This document shows, in pieces, positions 23,201-33,720 of a stretch of 64,000 nucleotides of DNA (position 1 is its first letter; each line of letters begins with the position of its first letter). A program made the position numbers and the translations under genes. The stretch covers positions 21,241,501 through 21,305,500 of the forward strand of contig NC_081812.1 in assembly GCF_030704535.1 (NCBI RefSeq), read 5' to 3'. Origin of the DNA: Vitis vinifera. Lineage: Eukaryota > Streptophyta > Magnoliopsida > Vitales > Vitaceae. The notes beneath the pieces were generated by a model, which was not told where the DNA came from, did not search any database, and saw only the letters and a list, made by a program, of their open reading frames with translations.

Positions 23201-25398
23201 TGGATGTTCCTGGCAAGAAAAAAAAGCAGGTCTTTGATCAGAGAAATATATAAAACCAAGGGATGAGAAAGGTTGCGATGAAGGAACCTACAAGTGAGAC
23301 AGTGGGAGATCAGCCAAGAAGATCACAGACCCAGTAAACTTGTTATTCTGCAAGAACCTGCAGATAAACAAAAAGAGCTTTATGGGAACTTGCGAGCCAA
23401 CATGATGAAATAACTGCAGACACAGTGAGAACTCCAAAATATAATAGAACTAAAGAGAATAGAACTCACAATCTAGTAAGATTTTTCAAAGTTCCAAATG
23501 AACTTGGCAGATCTCCAGTAAAGTGATTGTGTGATAGATCCCTATGACAACAGATCCAAATATGGTAGGATAAGGCATAGAAGTATTGCTGAAAAGAGAG
23601 AATATTAAAATAGGATGACTCATAAAAAAAAGAGGTCTTATCATTGTGTCATAATCTTCAAGAAAACCCACTACCACCATGTAACATCCAATAAACCAAT
23701 GATATATAATTGCCTTGCTTCCTTTTATTTCATATGCAAAACAAAGAAATTGGGTGAAAAATCATACATTTCTTTTAGATTCTGTAGGCCAGTAAACACA
23801 TTGCCAATGGGTCCAGATAATGAATTGTGGCTCAGATTCCTGCAAGAAAACAATGGTCATTTATGAGTCAATAAATGTAAACCAACTATAGTAGGCAGCA
23901 AAATAGGAAGTAGCAGGACAAACTAACTCACAGATGTCGAAGATTCTTCATGAAAGTGAGGGAGTTGGGGATATTTTGACTAAATTTGTTGCATGCCAAA
24001 TTTCTACATTCATAAAAAAAATGAAATTACAAACAAAATTAAATAAATCATTGGCAATGCTAACAAAAACTAAGAATCAAGCATCTCACATATGAGTGGC
24101 ATTAGGGGGTAACCCGTAAGGAATTTCACCTTGAATGTTATTGGAGCTAACATCCCTAATAGAAAGAACGAATTGGAAAAAAAAAAAATAGTGAATAAAA
24201 CTCACATAATTTTACATAAACCTAAATTTAAATCAGCATAATCTCATACAGTTGCTTCAAATTATGGAGATTATGGAGCTGGCCTCCAAGATGTCCACCG
24301 AGATTTAGTCCTGGAAGCTGACTGCAAAGATGAGAGAACCAGTCATTAGTTTCCACATATTATACAAATTGTGCACAATGTTAAAAAGGGCACATGACGC
24401 ATTACATGAAAATGACAGTTGAACCAGAACATGAGATTCCTTTCCATGATTCATCACATGGATCCCCAGCATATGATCTCCACTTCTCCAACTGTGGTGG
24501 GTAGTTCAGTTCCTTGTACAAGTCTTGAAGAGCTGCCACTGCAGAAAGTAAAAAGGAGGGAATTATTCTGTAATCTTAATCTATGGCCACCACTTTATTC
24601 TGATTATCATCCCATTAATAGGTCAATTTTATTTTTTGATCCAGTGTAGAACCTGATCACTTTTGGGCATTCATCCATTTTTGGAGACCCCACTATGACT
24701 GCCCACGATGTTATGTAAGCCCCATTCATTGTGCATAGCTTCCTAAATATCTCAGCAGTAACTAATTTGGAGTCAAGAACGATTCCGTTATTTTCCCTCC
24801 AAAAACCATAAAAAGTACAGAGGAATCTTTTCTAGCCCACTCTTTGCTGGCAAAAAAAAAAACCGAGGAAAAGAAAGAAGGAAAGAAAATTGAATTCTGA
24901 GCCATGTAACCTATGTTAGTCTTGTTTTGAATAAATAAAAAACTAAACTCAACTAAGCCAAATATTTACGTTAGGTTCCATTAGGTGAATGTTTTGCCTT
25001 TCAAGATTCCCGAAATTTTCTTGGAGATTAAACAGTTGGAATGAAGCATTCCAATAACTAACTAGTGATCATCGTATAGTGCAAATTATATCAAATTTCT
25101 AGAGAAAATTTTTAAAGAAAATGACAAGAAAAAATCAAGGCAAGGAAGTGCAAGTAGAATTCTTCTGATCCGTAAAAGCTGAAGCTGGTTATTTTATTTT
25201 ATTTTTTTAATCAGTCAAGAATCAATCTCCCAGACAACAAGAGGATCAAAAAAAAATAAAAAATCAAAATTACAAGAAAATCAAGAACAAAAAATTGGAG
25301 TTACCATCCCGTGGATCTGTAATAGCCGAAGCTTGCAAAGTGATGAACACCGAAAACACAATTACAATGAGGAATAACCGCAGATGTTGTTTCGTCAT
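20257..25398 (-). CDS. SRF2: STRUBBELIG-RECEPTOR FAMILY leucine-rich-repeat receptor kinase (SRF2-like)
   Basis: Sixteen exons keep frame: 25305-25398, 24406-24538, 24250-24321, 24090-24155, 23932-24003, 23768-23839, 23470-23541, 23292-23357, 23144-23209, 22725-23044, 22077-22330, 21692-21957, 21255-21402, 20828-20967, 20599-20755 and 20257-20439. They give 726 residues. The start at 25398 is chosen because it opens a signal peptide ([18 protein letters not shown]...) followed by the family sequence [14 protein letters not shown]. Six to seven LRRs follow, one per short exon, then a Pro-rich stretch, a membrane helix at about residues 293-316, and a kinase domain with glycine loop [11 protein letters not shown] and AVK lysine. 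The catalytic loop reads HCN (530-532) instead of HRD, and DTG (550-552) replaces DFG, so catalysis is doubtful, as known for STRUBBELIG. An in-frame upstream ATG at 25551 could extend the N-terminus but would bury the signal peptide. Orthology to SRF2 rests on remembered synteny with C53 and is less sure than the family. Confidence 0.93.
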
Positions 25399-25930
25399 TT
25401 CAAGAAGCAGAGTAGTCAGCGATCTCAAGCAGAGGAACAGGAGCATGTTTTTTCCCTGGAGACATGCAAAGATAACAATCAAATCTAAAGAAGATAGATA
25501 TATCATGGAGAAAATGTACAAAGCAGCTGTTTGGCTGCCGAGAAAATTCATGAAAAGAAAGAGAAAGGAGAAGTTTCAAAAAAAGAATAACGTATATGAG
25601 AAAAATCTTTTGTTTAGAAAAAAAAACAATAAAAAATGCTGATGTTTTACCCTTAATCAAAAACCAAGGAGGATCAATCCATCGTTAACAAGAAAGAAAG
25701 AATTAGGGTTGTGAAACAGAGTCAATTTACAAGAACAGTGGGTGAAAGTGAAACTCAAGAGAACACCTCTGAGGAAGCTTTAGAGACAGAAGCTTAGAGA
25801 GAGAGAGAGAGAGAGAGAGAGGGGCTGAGAATGAGACCTGAGAGCTGTGTTCTTGAGCTGGTTTTATAGGTTGATATTGCCAGCTCAGCATACTCTCAAT
25901 TTTGAAGCCGTTAAGCCCACACGTGCTATA
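25399..25930 (-). promoter_or_regulatory. SRF 5' leader and promoter
   Basis: Shared with the pseudogene at 4546-5510, which gives an outline of the conserved part. It has one copy of the leader minisatellite unit (about 25476-25612), a pure GA run at 25796-25822 (a possible BPC/GAGA-factor site) and one TTGATATTGCCAGC module near 25873. A CACGTG-like core (CACACGTGCT) lies at about 25918. Confidence 0.55.
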
Positions 25931-26307
25931 AGATTTTGAAGCTTTGAAGCTTTGAAGATTTTTATTTTTTTAAATATAAACATTTAAATGTTAAAATACA
26001 TTTTAATTTCCAAAAAATTGTGCAATGATTAAATAAAAATAAATTGTATAATGGTTAAATAAGAAATAAAAGCATGATTAGATGAAAAATAAAGATATAA
26101 TTAAAAATATTTTTTATTATTTTAAATAGAAATATAATTATTTTAAGAATTTATTTTAAAAATAAAGTAATTTTGAGAAGATGTTTGAGATTTTGAAATA
26201 TTTTTCAAAGTATTTTAAGAAATAAAAAAAAAATAAAAAAATGGATAATAAAATTTATTTTAATAATAAGGTTTGACATTTTATACAGATTTTAAACGAC
26301 CTGAGTA
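25931..26307. other. AT-rich intergenic DNA between divergent genes
   Basis: Separates the SRF promoter (minus) from the G-patch gene promoter (plus). No element is recognised. Short direct repeats of TTTGAAGC occur at about 25935-25960. Confidence 0.5.
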
Positions 26308-26321
26308 AAACGACGTCGTTT
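26308..26321 (+). promoter_or_regulatory. Palindromic ACGT element upstream of the G-patch gene
   Basis: A perfect 14-bp palindrome, AAACGACGTCGTTT, centred on GACGTC, lies 140 bp before the start codon. ACGT-core palindromes bind bZIP factors, so a core-promoter role is plausible. Confidence 0.55.
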
Positions 26322-26460
26322 ACCTCATTTTCACCGCCTGTTCCGTGGCTGACCTGAAAGCAAAACAAAAGCGTTTTCTGCAAAAATGTTTTGTGAATTC
26401 TTCAAAAGATAGAAGAAATCAGTTCACACCGGCTCTGTTTTTCTTCTCAAGCTTTCGCTC

Positions 26461-28156
26461 ATGCTCATGGCGGACTCATTCAGTACCAAAACCGCACAAG
26501 ATGATGACAATGAGGATGAAGACTACATGGGAGATCTCTCTCAGTTCATTCCACCTGAAACCGCTCAACCCCCAAAAGCTCAATTCAAGAAGGTTCTCCC
26601 TATAAACCCTAATTCTCCCTTGTTTGGTTCCCAGGAGAACGTATTCGTTCTCTTCACATTTTTAATCGTTTGATTTCCCCCTAAGTGTTGGAAAATTTTG
26701 TTGAAACTCAGGGACGTATACTTTCACTTGGCTTAGTTCTAGCTGAGTCTTATTCTCTCTCTCTTTTGGGACCCTTTTCCAAATTATATTTTCTTCTGTT
26801 TTCACGGTGACCAATCGGAGGTTTTCTGTGGACTAATTGCCTGTTGTTCGCAGATGTCGAACAACAAAGTCGTAGTTTCTCAATCACCATGGAAGCAATC
26901 GAAAGCCCTAAATTGGCAAGAACAGAGGAGAGTCTCAAGAGAGCGGCAGCGACGAGAAGAGGACTTGCGGACCCTAGCGAATACGGAGGCTCCGATTCCA
27001 CAATCGAACATCGGGTTCAAAATGTTGAAACAAATGGGCTACACCCCGGGTTCGGCACTGGGGAAGGAGGGCTCGGGCCGAGCAGAGCCAGTGGGGCTCG
27101 AGATAAGACGAACGCGAGCAGGGATTGGAAGAGAGGATCCCATTAAGGAGAAGATGAGGAGAGAAGAGGCTTGGACTGAGAAGAAGAGGAAGAACGAGGC
27201 TGCTTTAATGGCGGAGTTCGGGTGTAGGCAGAAGTCGCAATGGCAGAGTCGGAGAGTTGTAGTGAATTTCAAGAAGGCGAAAGGTGCTCTTGATCAGTTG
27301 GAGAATAAGGAAATTGTGGAGCCCAAGAAGAAGGAAGATGAGGACAGTGAGGAAGGTGAAGAGGAGGAAGAAGAGGAGGAGATTACAGAAGAGGTATGTT
27401 TCTTTTGGATCATTTCTACTATTTGATTTCTGGGTTTGCTAATAGCTAGTGTTTTCAATGATAAAACCGTTGGAGAAACAACAAATTCAGCATGTTGTTG
27501 GTTAGCTGAGTATTGGGATCTGGCCTTCCTCAATGCATGGATTAAAATGAAAATTTAGGTAGCTCCAAAAGAATTTATTTCAGTGCTTGAGATGGATTCT
27601 TTAGAGATTTTATTGATAAATTGATAATCAAATATCACATTTCATAGCATTTGATGAATTGACAATTCAGACTAGATTGGAAGTTCCGCTTTTGTTGGAT
27701 TCATGAATGGTTATGTTGGTAGTGTTTCTACTCTCTAGTGGTGAGTGATCTAGAAAGGACACGGGCTGTTGACATCCGTTTGTGCCTGAGATACTCATAT
27801 TTCTTACTCATTGTTCATTTTTTACATGTCTTTTAGGTCAGCACTTGGAAACTTGAATTTAATTCCCCTCGGTTAATCTCTATATCTATCATCTATGGTG
27901 CATGATGATGATGATCAGTCAGTCTGTATTGGATGCAGGATTTGCAAAATATATTGATGAAACTGAGAGACGAATTTCGATACTGCCTCTTCTGTGGATG
28001 TCAGGTAAGTGAGAAATATGAACGCTATGATCGCAAGCATTTTCTCCAAATCTCAGTTTCTGATACATTTGTAAACCATGTTCTTTTGTGTTTCAGTATG
28101 AGTCGGTTGAAGCTCTACTGTCCAACTGCCCTGGACCAAATGAAGATGACCACTGA
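26461..28156 (+). CDS. GPATCH11: G-patch domain-containing protein 11-like
   Basis: Four exons keep frame: 26461-26640, 26854-27393, 27939-28004 and 28097-28156, giving 281 residues. A second ATG at 26467 (MADSFSTK) would give 279; either may be used. The N-terminus is acidic (DDDNEDEDYMGDLSQF). The G-patch lies at the middle of exon 2: IGFKMLKQMGYTPGSALGKE then a Gly/Arg-rich end. Next is a Lys/Arg/Glu-rich coiled region, a Glu-rich tract, and the C-terminal DUF4187 zinc-binding-like end with CLFCGC and LLSNCPGPNEDDH. G-patch proteins activate DEAH helicases in splicing or ribosome assembly; the partner of this one is not known from sequence. The downstream gene SPL is tail to tail with it. 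Confidence 0.92.
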
Positions 28157-29250
28157 CTGAAACAGCATTTCCCAATAGAGAGAAACCGGAGATACTCATT
28201 TATGCAACAACACGACTCCAAGGAGTGTAGCTCAGTGAGATGGATGTTCACTTAAGATGGATCATTTTTAGGCAAACAGACGCTCTTTGCTAAGGAGACA
28301 GAGAATTGAAAACTGGAGGGGCTGAGGTGATGTCAGAAACCAATCTGGTCATATCTTGTTCTTAGAGAGAAAAAAAAAACACACACACATCAGATTAACA
28401 ATTGGAAGAATGCTTCCTTTATTCAATGAAGATTGCATCTCCTTGGAGCTCGAACCCATGATCATGGGTTTTTTATTTTTTATTTTATCTCAATCCTCTG
28501 TAACTTCCATAGAGCTCAGGAGCTCCTGTAACTTCTGTTGTGAAATAAGGAATTCATTCAAGTCAAACGTGTTTCTTCACTATTATTACAGGATGCTTAG
28601 TAGCTGCTTTTAGGGTTCATGTCTTCTCCAAAATAGTTGAGGCTGACACCGTATTTGAAATCTGTTGCTGCATATACATTTATATACACATTCATGTGCC
28701 AATCCACGTAATACCCTAAGCTCAAAATGCATTTCACCCGCCTATGATTTTATTTCCTTTTCTTCACAATCTTCCATCCAAAATTTGGTTTCAGCCTCTT
28801 AAGACTCCTCTGATAGTGCCATGAGCAAATAAGAAAAGGCTAGTAGATGGCAATGAAAACCCAGTTCCCAGTCATTCAATGTGAAGTCAGAAATAAAAAA
28901 AAACCAGAGACCCGTTTCCATCACAAAATGTTGGAAAGGTCATATGATCTTATAAAGAGCAATTAGAACAAGCTTAAGCTTGCTTCTCAGTATTGAGAAA
29001 CTCAAACCAAGCACAGATAAGAGCCATTAAGGTCTCCCAGCAAAACAAAGATCAAGCGCCATTTAGGTCTCAAAAACAAAGATCAAGAGCCATTTAGGTT
29101 TTTCCCAGCAAAACAATGATCAAGAACCATTTGGGTTTTCTCCTAGCAAAACACAAGATCAGGAGGTATCCACCTGAAGGATATTTGTAAGTAGTTTTTT
29201 GAACCAAAGCTGTTAAAGGTGTTCATACAAACCAGATGGTAAGTTGGCAC
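28157..29250. other. Convergent 3' ends of the G-patch and SPL genes
   Basis: About 1.1 kb without coding signal. It should hold the 3' untranslated regions of both genes and contains the short tandem repeat at 29015-29156. Confidence 0.6.
29015..29156. repeat. Four-copy 31-39-bp tandem repeat in the SPL 3' region
   Basis: Units start near 29015, 29050, 29081 and 29118. The consensus is GATCAAGAGCCATTTAGGT followed by TTCCCAGCAAAACAA. It lies just downstream of the SPL stop and is probably in its 3' untranslated region. Confidence 0.75.
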
Positions 29251-30212
29251 CTAAAGTGACCAGTGCATCTGCTGAGTGGAAGAGTCATAAGCCCTGGAGT
29301 GCTCGAGTTCCATGTATTGCCTTCCACTCTGTTGGGGCAACTCGCCCCCACCTGAGAACTGGCTATTAATAGGCTGTGAAATTTGACCAAGACCAAGATC
29401 AGGTGGCATCTCCTGCGAACTGCTACTACCTTCATTGCCCTTGAAATCCCACGAGGTGCTTGGGAAGTGATTGATAGCTGCACTATGAGGAGCTGTGGGT
29501 TGCGCCATGGATGCCCCTTCAGGATTCATGAAGCTGTTTGCTCCAAGACCAGATGCTCGATTCCTGGAGCTCCATGGCTGATTTGACAGAAGAGAGAGAG
29601 CACAGCTTGAGTCGGAGGCCCCTGTGAAACATTCTCCTGAAGGAATTCCAGGACCATGAAAGCTGGTCCCGCCTGCTGAACCTTGCAGAAAGAGAGGATT
29701 CTCAGAGTTGCTCTGCCATGGATGTGGAAGAAACCTTCCCATCGCAGTGGTTTGATTTCCAGGTACCCGATCAGATGCTCTTGTAGTTGGCCAAGTATCC
29801 CTCTCGGGATGCCTTGGGTATGCAGCAAAGTCCATCAGAAAGCCTCCTCCCACCCTGCTGCTGTTTTCTGTCATTGTAAATATCAAATACTAAAGTCAGA
29901 TAATCAGAATGTAAAGAAAAAACTCAAAACCATACATATTGCAATACAGTTTTAGACAAGTGGAGAATATTTTTAAAAAGAATTTCTATTGACAATGACT
30001 AACCAAAAATGGATGAAGAAAGTCGCCCATAGCGTGAGGACAATAAAGATCCAGGTGGTGGCTTCCTGCGACGCTCATTATGACCAGCCAGGCGCCTACG
30101 ACAACTTCGTTTTCCTTGGTCAAATTCGGCAAGCTGATGAAATCTGGGAACAGATCATGCAAGAACCATTGTCCTTTTAAAAGAATATGTAAACATATAA
30201 CAATGAATTATC

Positions 30213-30245
<33 letters not shown>

Positions 30246-33200
30246 CACACGCGACAAATGAAACAAAACAGCATTTGCATGATTTGACATTTGCCAATTT
30301 CCATTAGTAATACAGACATTTTCTTTCATATGCTCAAGTTTCAGATAAGTCATCTTGGCCATAGGTAGCATGAGCATGCTCAAACCCTAAAACCAAATCC
30401 TCCATATAATACCGATATTGCGCCAAACCTGACCGGTCATATGAATGGTTTTTATGAAACTAGCCAAGAGATGTGGATAAGTTTTGAGTACATACCCCTT
30501 GGATAATCAAAGTAAGCTTCTTTATTTATTTATTTTCCCATCTTTTTATCCAAAAACAATTCCTGGGGTTTTTCATGTGCAAGATTTTCATGTGACCCTG
30601 CTCTTTCATGCTGAGGCCCAAGGATTAACTTCCATCACAATTGTTAGCTCTTCATCTCCACTAAAGAGACAGGTCACACCAAGCTCAGCTTTGCTATGTT
30701 ATTCATAAGAAAGTTCCGTATATTTTGAACATGATCTTAGACAACACATCGAAGAACACTAGATTCTTGAAACAATATTTAGCATAATTCCAGAACATAA
30801 CAACAAATTGGTGATTCAGAATAAAGTACAGGAAACAAATAAATAAATAAAAGAAACTCCAGAAGATCCACCTTTTCATCACCTATCATTGATCCCTTGG
30901 ATAATCAAGTAAGCTTCTTTATTTATTTATTTTCTCATCTTTTTATCCAAAAACAATTCCTGGGGTTTTTCATGTGCAAGATTCTCATGTGCCCCTGCTC
31001 TTTCATGCTGAGGCCCAAGGATTAACTTCCATCACAATTGTTAGCTCTTCATCTCCACTAACAAACAGGCCACACCAAGCTCAGCTTTGCTATGTTATTC
31101 ATAAGAAAGTTCTGTATATTTTGAACATGATCTTAGACAACACATCGAAGAACATTAGATTCTTGAAACAATATTTAGCATAATTCCACAACATAACAAC
31201 AAATTGGTGATTCAGAATAAAGTACAGGAAATAAATAAATAAAAGAAACTCCAGAAGATCCACCTTTTCATCACCTATCATTGATCCTTTCAATTTGGCA
31301 TGTTAGCCATGTGCTTCAAATCCCCTTGACATACCAGTTCTCATCAAAGAAAATACAGATAATTTGTGTCCTACATTGCAAGTGCTAACTACAGAAATTC
31401 TGATTGGAAAACTTCAATTGTGAAGATAATTTACATACAAACTAGGCAACAAAATTCAGCCACTTACAGTTCATTGTTTGGAAGTGACTCAATTGTACAA
31501 TTTCTAAAGAGAAAAAAACATACTCCCACACTCTCCATAAATTTCTCCATCAACCTGTATACATCTATAAACACGATTACCATTGCTGCCCATAATTACA
31601 TAACACATTTCTTCCTTTTGAAAGTGCAAACTATTTTCTAAGATGGTCCTTTTGAAAGTGCAAACTAAGCGGAATGAATTTCGATATGCACAAAATAATG
31701 ATGAGAAAGGAGAGATGGAGATAAAAAAATTAAGTAAAAACCAGATTACATAAAAAACCACCAACATATGCCAATTTGTGCTCCAAACAAACTTGCTGCA
31801 TAGAAAGAAATATTATATGAAAAACCAGAAGAAGGAAGAGGTGGAAAAGGCATTATAGTCCTCCTTCACATTATTGTAAGAGGTAAAACCGAAACAGATT
31901 GCTCTATTAAAGGGAGCCTTGGAAACTCTAGGGAATTGATTTTGATTCAAATCAACGTCTAGTCACTGTAAGAAGGACAATCCAACTCAGTATGAACAAA
32001 GGCACATTCATCAACTCATCGTTTATGACTTCATATTCTCAATCGTCCAACCTGTTTCTTTCATTTTTTTCCGGGATATGGTTTCAGCAACAACAAACAG
32101 AGCAATATGAAATTAGATGTAGCTCCATAATCAAAGTCCATGACAAGAACCCTGAAACACCTTAACCACTCTCATAGATAAACAACCAAGAACAGACTCA
32201 GCCTAGAACCCTATAGCCATCACCAACGACCAATTAGCCACCCCACCCACAAATCAATCAAATTCAAATAAGAAACTAACCTCCTAACTTAAAACAAACA
32301 ATAGCGTGGGAACATTATATGACTAACAACCCAATAACCAAACAAAACCAAAAGTCCAAAACCCCCCACCAGAATCAAGTCCACCATAAACATTCAAGCA
32401 TAAAAGAACAAATACCTACACCCAAGAAAAATACCAACGCCAACTCAATTAGGTTAAACAACCTTAAAAATAAACCAAAAAGTCAATAAAATAACCTAGT
32501 AGCTACAAAACTCCCATCAAGATCAAACACGGCCAGCATAAAAACAATAATCTGAAGCTACAAGAGATTAAAAATGGAAACCAACAAAAAAGAAAAAAAA
32601 TTAAAATATGAGCGAATAACAAACCGTAATTTACAACTGCAATAAATTGGATACCAAACCCACCAACAAAACTGGAAAACAAACACAGCTAGCTAACTAA
32701 AAAGAACACGAAACAGAAAAGGAAAGAAAACCCATCTATCAGACAAATAAAAATTAAAAAGGAATATGCCCAACTGAGAAACAACAATTTTCAACAACAA
32801 GAGACATTAAACACAGCCCATCAACAAATTTAAAGTATAAGTAGCTTATAACTGAAAAAAAAATTGCAAAAAGTTGAAAAAAAAAAAGGGGGAAGAAAAA
32901 ACAACTCCGAGAGAAGGAAAACAAAAACCAAGCTGACCTGCTACACTGCTGGCAAAACCTCTGCTCAAGGCCCGCAACAATGACCGTTGGAGACTTCGAA
33001 TGCATACCACACACTTTATGCCTTGAATAGTAAGCTTTGGCATCACTCAGATCTACTTTACACCCTTCAACTTGACACCTCGGTGGTTGGCCTCCCTGAA
33101 CAACCCCACTACCTCTTACCTTCTTTGGTGGCGCCGGAGGTGGGCGACCACCGGAGCCGGCGGCAGAGGAGGAGGAGGAGGACCCGGTTCCCGATTTGGC

Positions 33201-33320
33201 CGGAGCTCCAACACCCAAATCTTCAAAATATATCTTCTGCCCAAATTTCAACCCGTTGAGCGACTCAGACGAGTTGGCCGAAGAGCTGGAAACGGTCAAA
33301 GAGCTCGAACCCCTTTCCAT
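29251..33320 (-). CDS. SPL9: SQUAMOSA promoter-binding-like transcription factor, SPL9/SPL15 type
   Basis: Three exons keep frame: 32938-33320, 30004-30143 and 29251-29867, giving 379 residues (Arabidopsis SPL9 is about 375). The N-terminus has the SPL9/15 signature FGQKIYFED (residues 26-34). The SBP domain starts at residue 82 ([10 protein letters not shown]) with two Cys/His zinc sites, FCQQCSR ending exon 1, [20 protein letters not shown] at the start of exon 2 and the RRRK nuclear signal. Exon 3 holds [11 protein letters not shown], whose codons form the miR156 site, and the typical end [14 protein letters not shown]...HWSL. SBP factors bind GTAC cores; SPL9/15 promote the juvenile-to-adult change, leaf-initiation timing, flowering and anthocyanin control. 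The large intron 1 contains a tandem duplication. In Arabidopsis SPL9 is next to OEP16-3, also present in this window, which favours SPL9 over other members. Confidence 0.95.
29584..29603 (-). promoter_or_regulatory. miR156/157 target site in SPL mRNA
   Basis: The plus strand reads TGACAGAAGAGAGAGAGCAC, which is miR156 except at one position, so the mRNA carries the usual complementary SPL target. It sits in exon 3 over the ALSLLS codons, the standard place for this clade. Confidence 0.95.
30497..31287. repeat. 398-bp tandem duplication in SPL intron 1
   Basis: Bases 30497-30894 and 30895-31287 align end to end with about 97% identity by eye. Both start CCTTGGATAATCAA and end ATCACCTATCATTGATCC. 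No splice site or exon is included. Confidence 0.9.
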
Positions 33321-33720
33321 GTGTGGCGCTCCTAGAGTCCATTCATGGGTATTTTTCTTGTGGGTCACGAAGATATAGAAAAGAGGGGAAAAGGAAACAC
33401 TTGTGTAAAGAGTGACAAAAGCAACAGATACCGATAGAAGAGTGGGGGGTTTCAAAAGCAGTTTGTGAAGGCAACAAAGCAAGAGAAGCAGTAGAAGATG
33501 ATGATGGTGGTGGTGTGAAAAAAAGCAAACACCTGACACTGGGCCATGCCAGCAGAGGAGAGGGGTATGGTACTTCTGAATGGACTGTGAAAATAATGGA
33601 GACGCAGTAGAGAGAGAAAGAGATAGATAGCAGTGCACTTTTTGAGTTCTGAGTGAGGGAGAGACAGAGAGAGGAATAGAGAGAGAGAGAGAGAGGAGTT
33701 TTGGGTCAAAATGGTCCATT
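33321..33720 (-). promoter_or_regulatory. SPL 5' leader with upstream ORF and CT tracts
   Basis: The leader is CT-rich in the sense direction, with GA/CT runs at about 33661-33705. A separate 31-codon upstream ORF (33452-33547) starts MAQCQVFAFF. The main frame also stays open up to an in-frame ATG at 33719. Neither is typical of the family protein, so the start at 33320 is kept. Confidence 0.5.

Noticed and set aside
32754-33719. A 321-residue protein read straight through SPL exon 1 from the ATG at 33719
   Set aside because: The upstream part is CT-repeat translation and the 3' part is intron after the donor at 32937. Only the upstream openness is kept as a finding.
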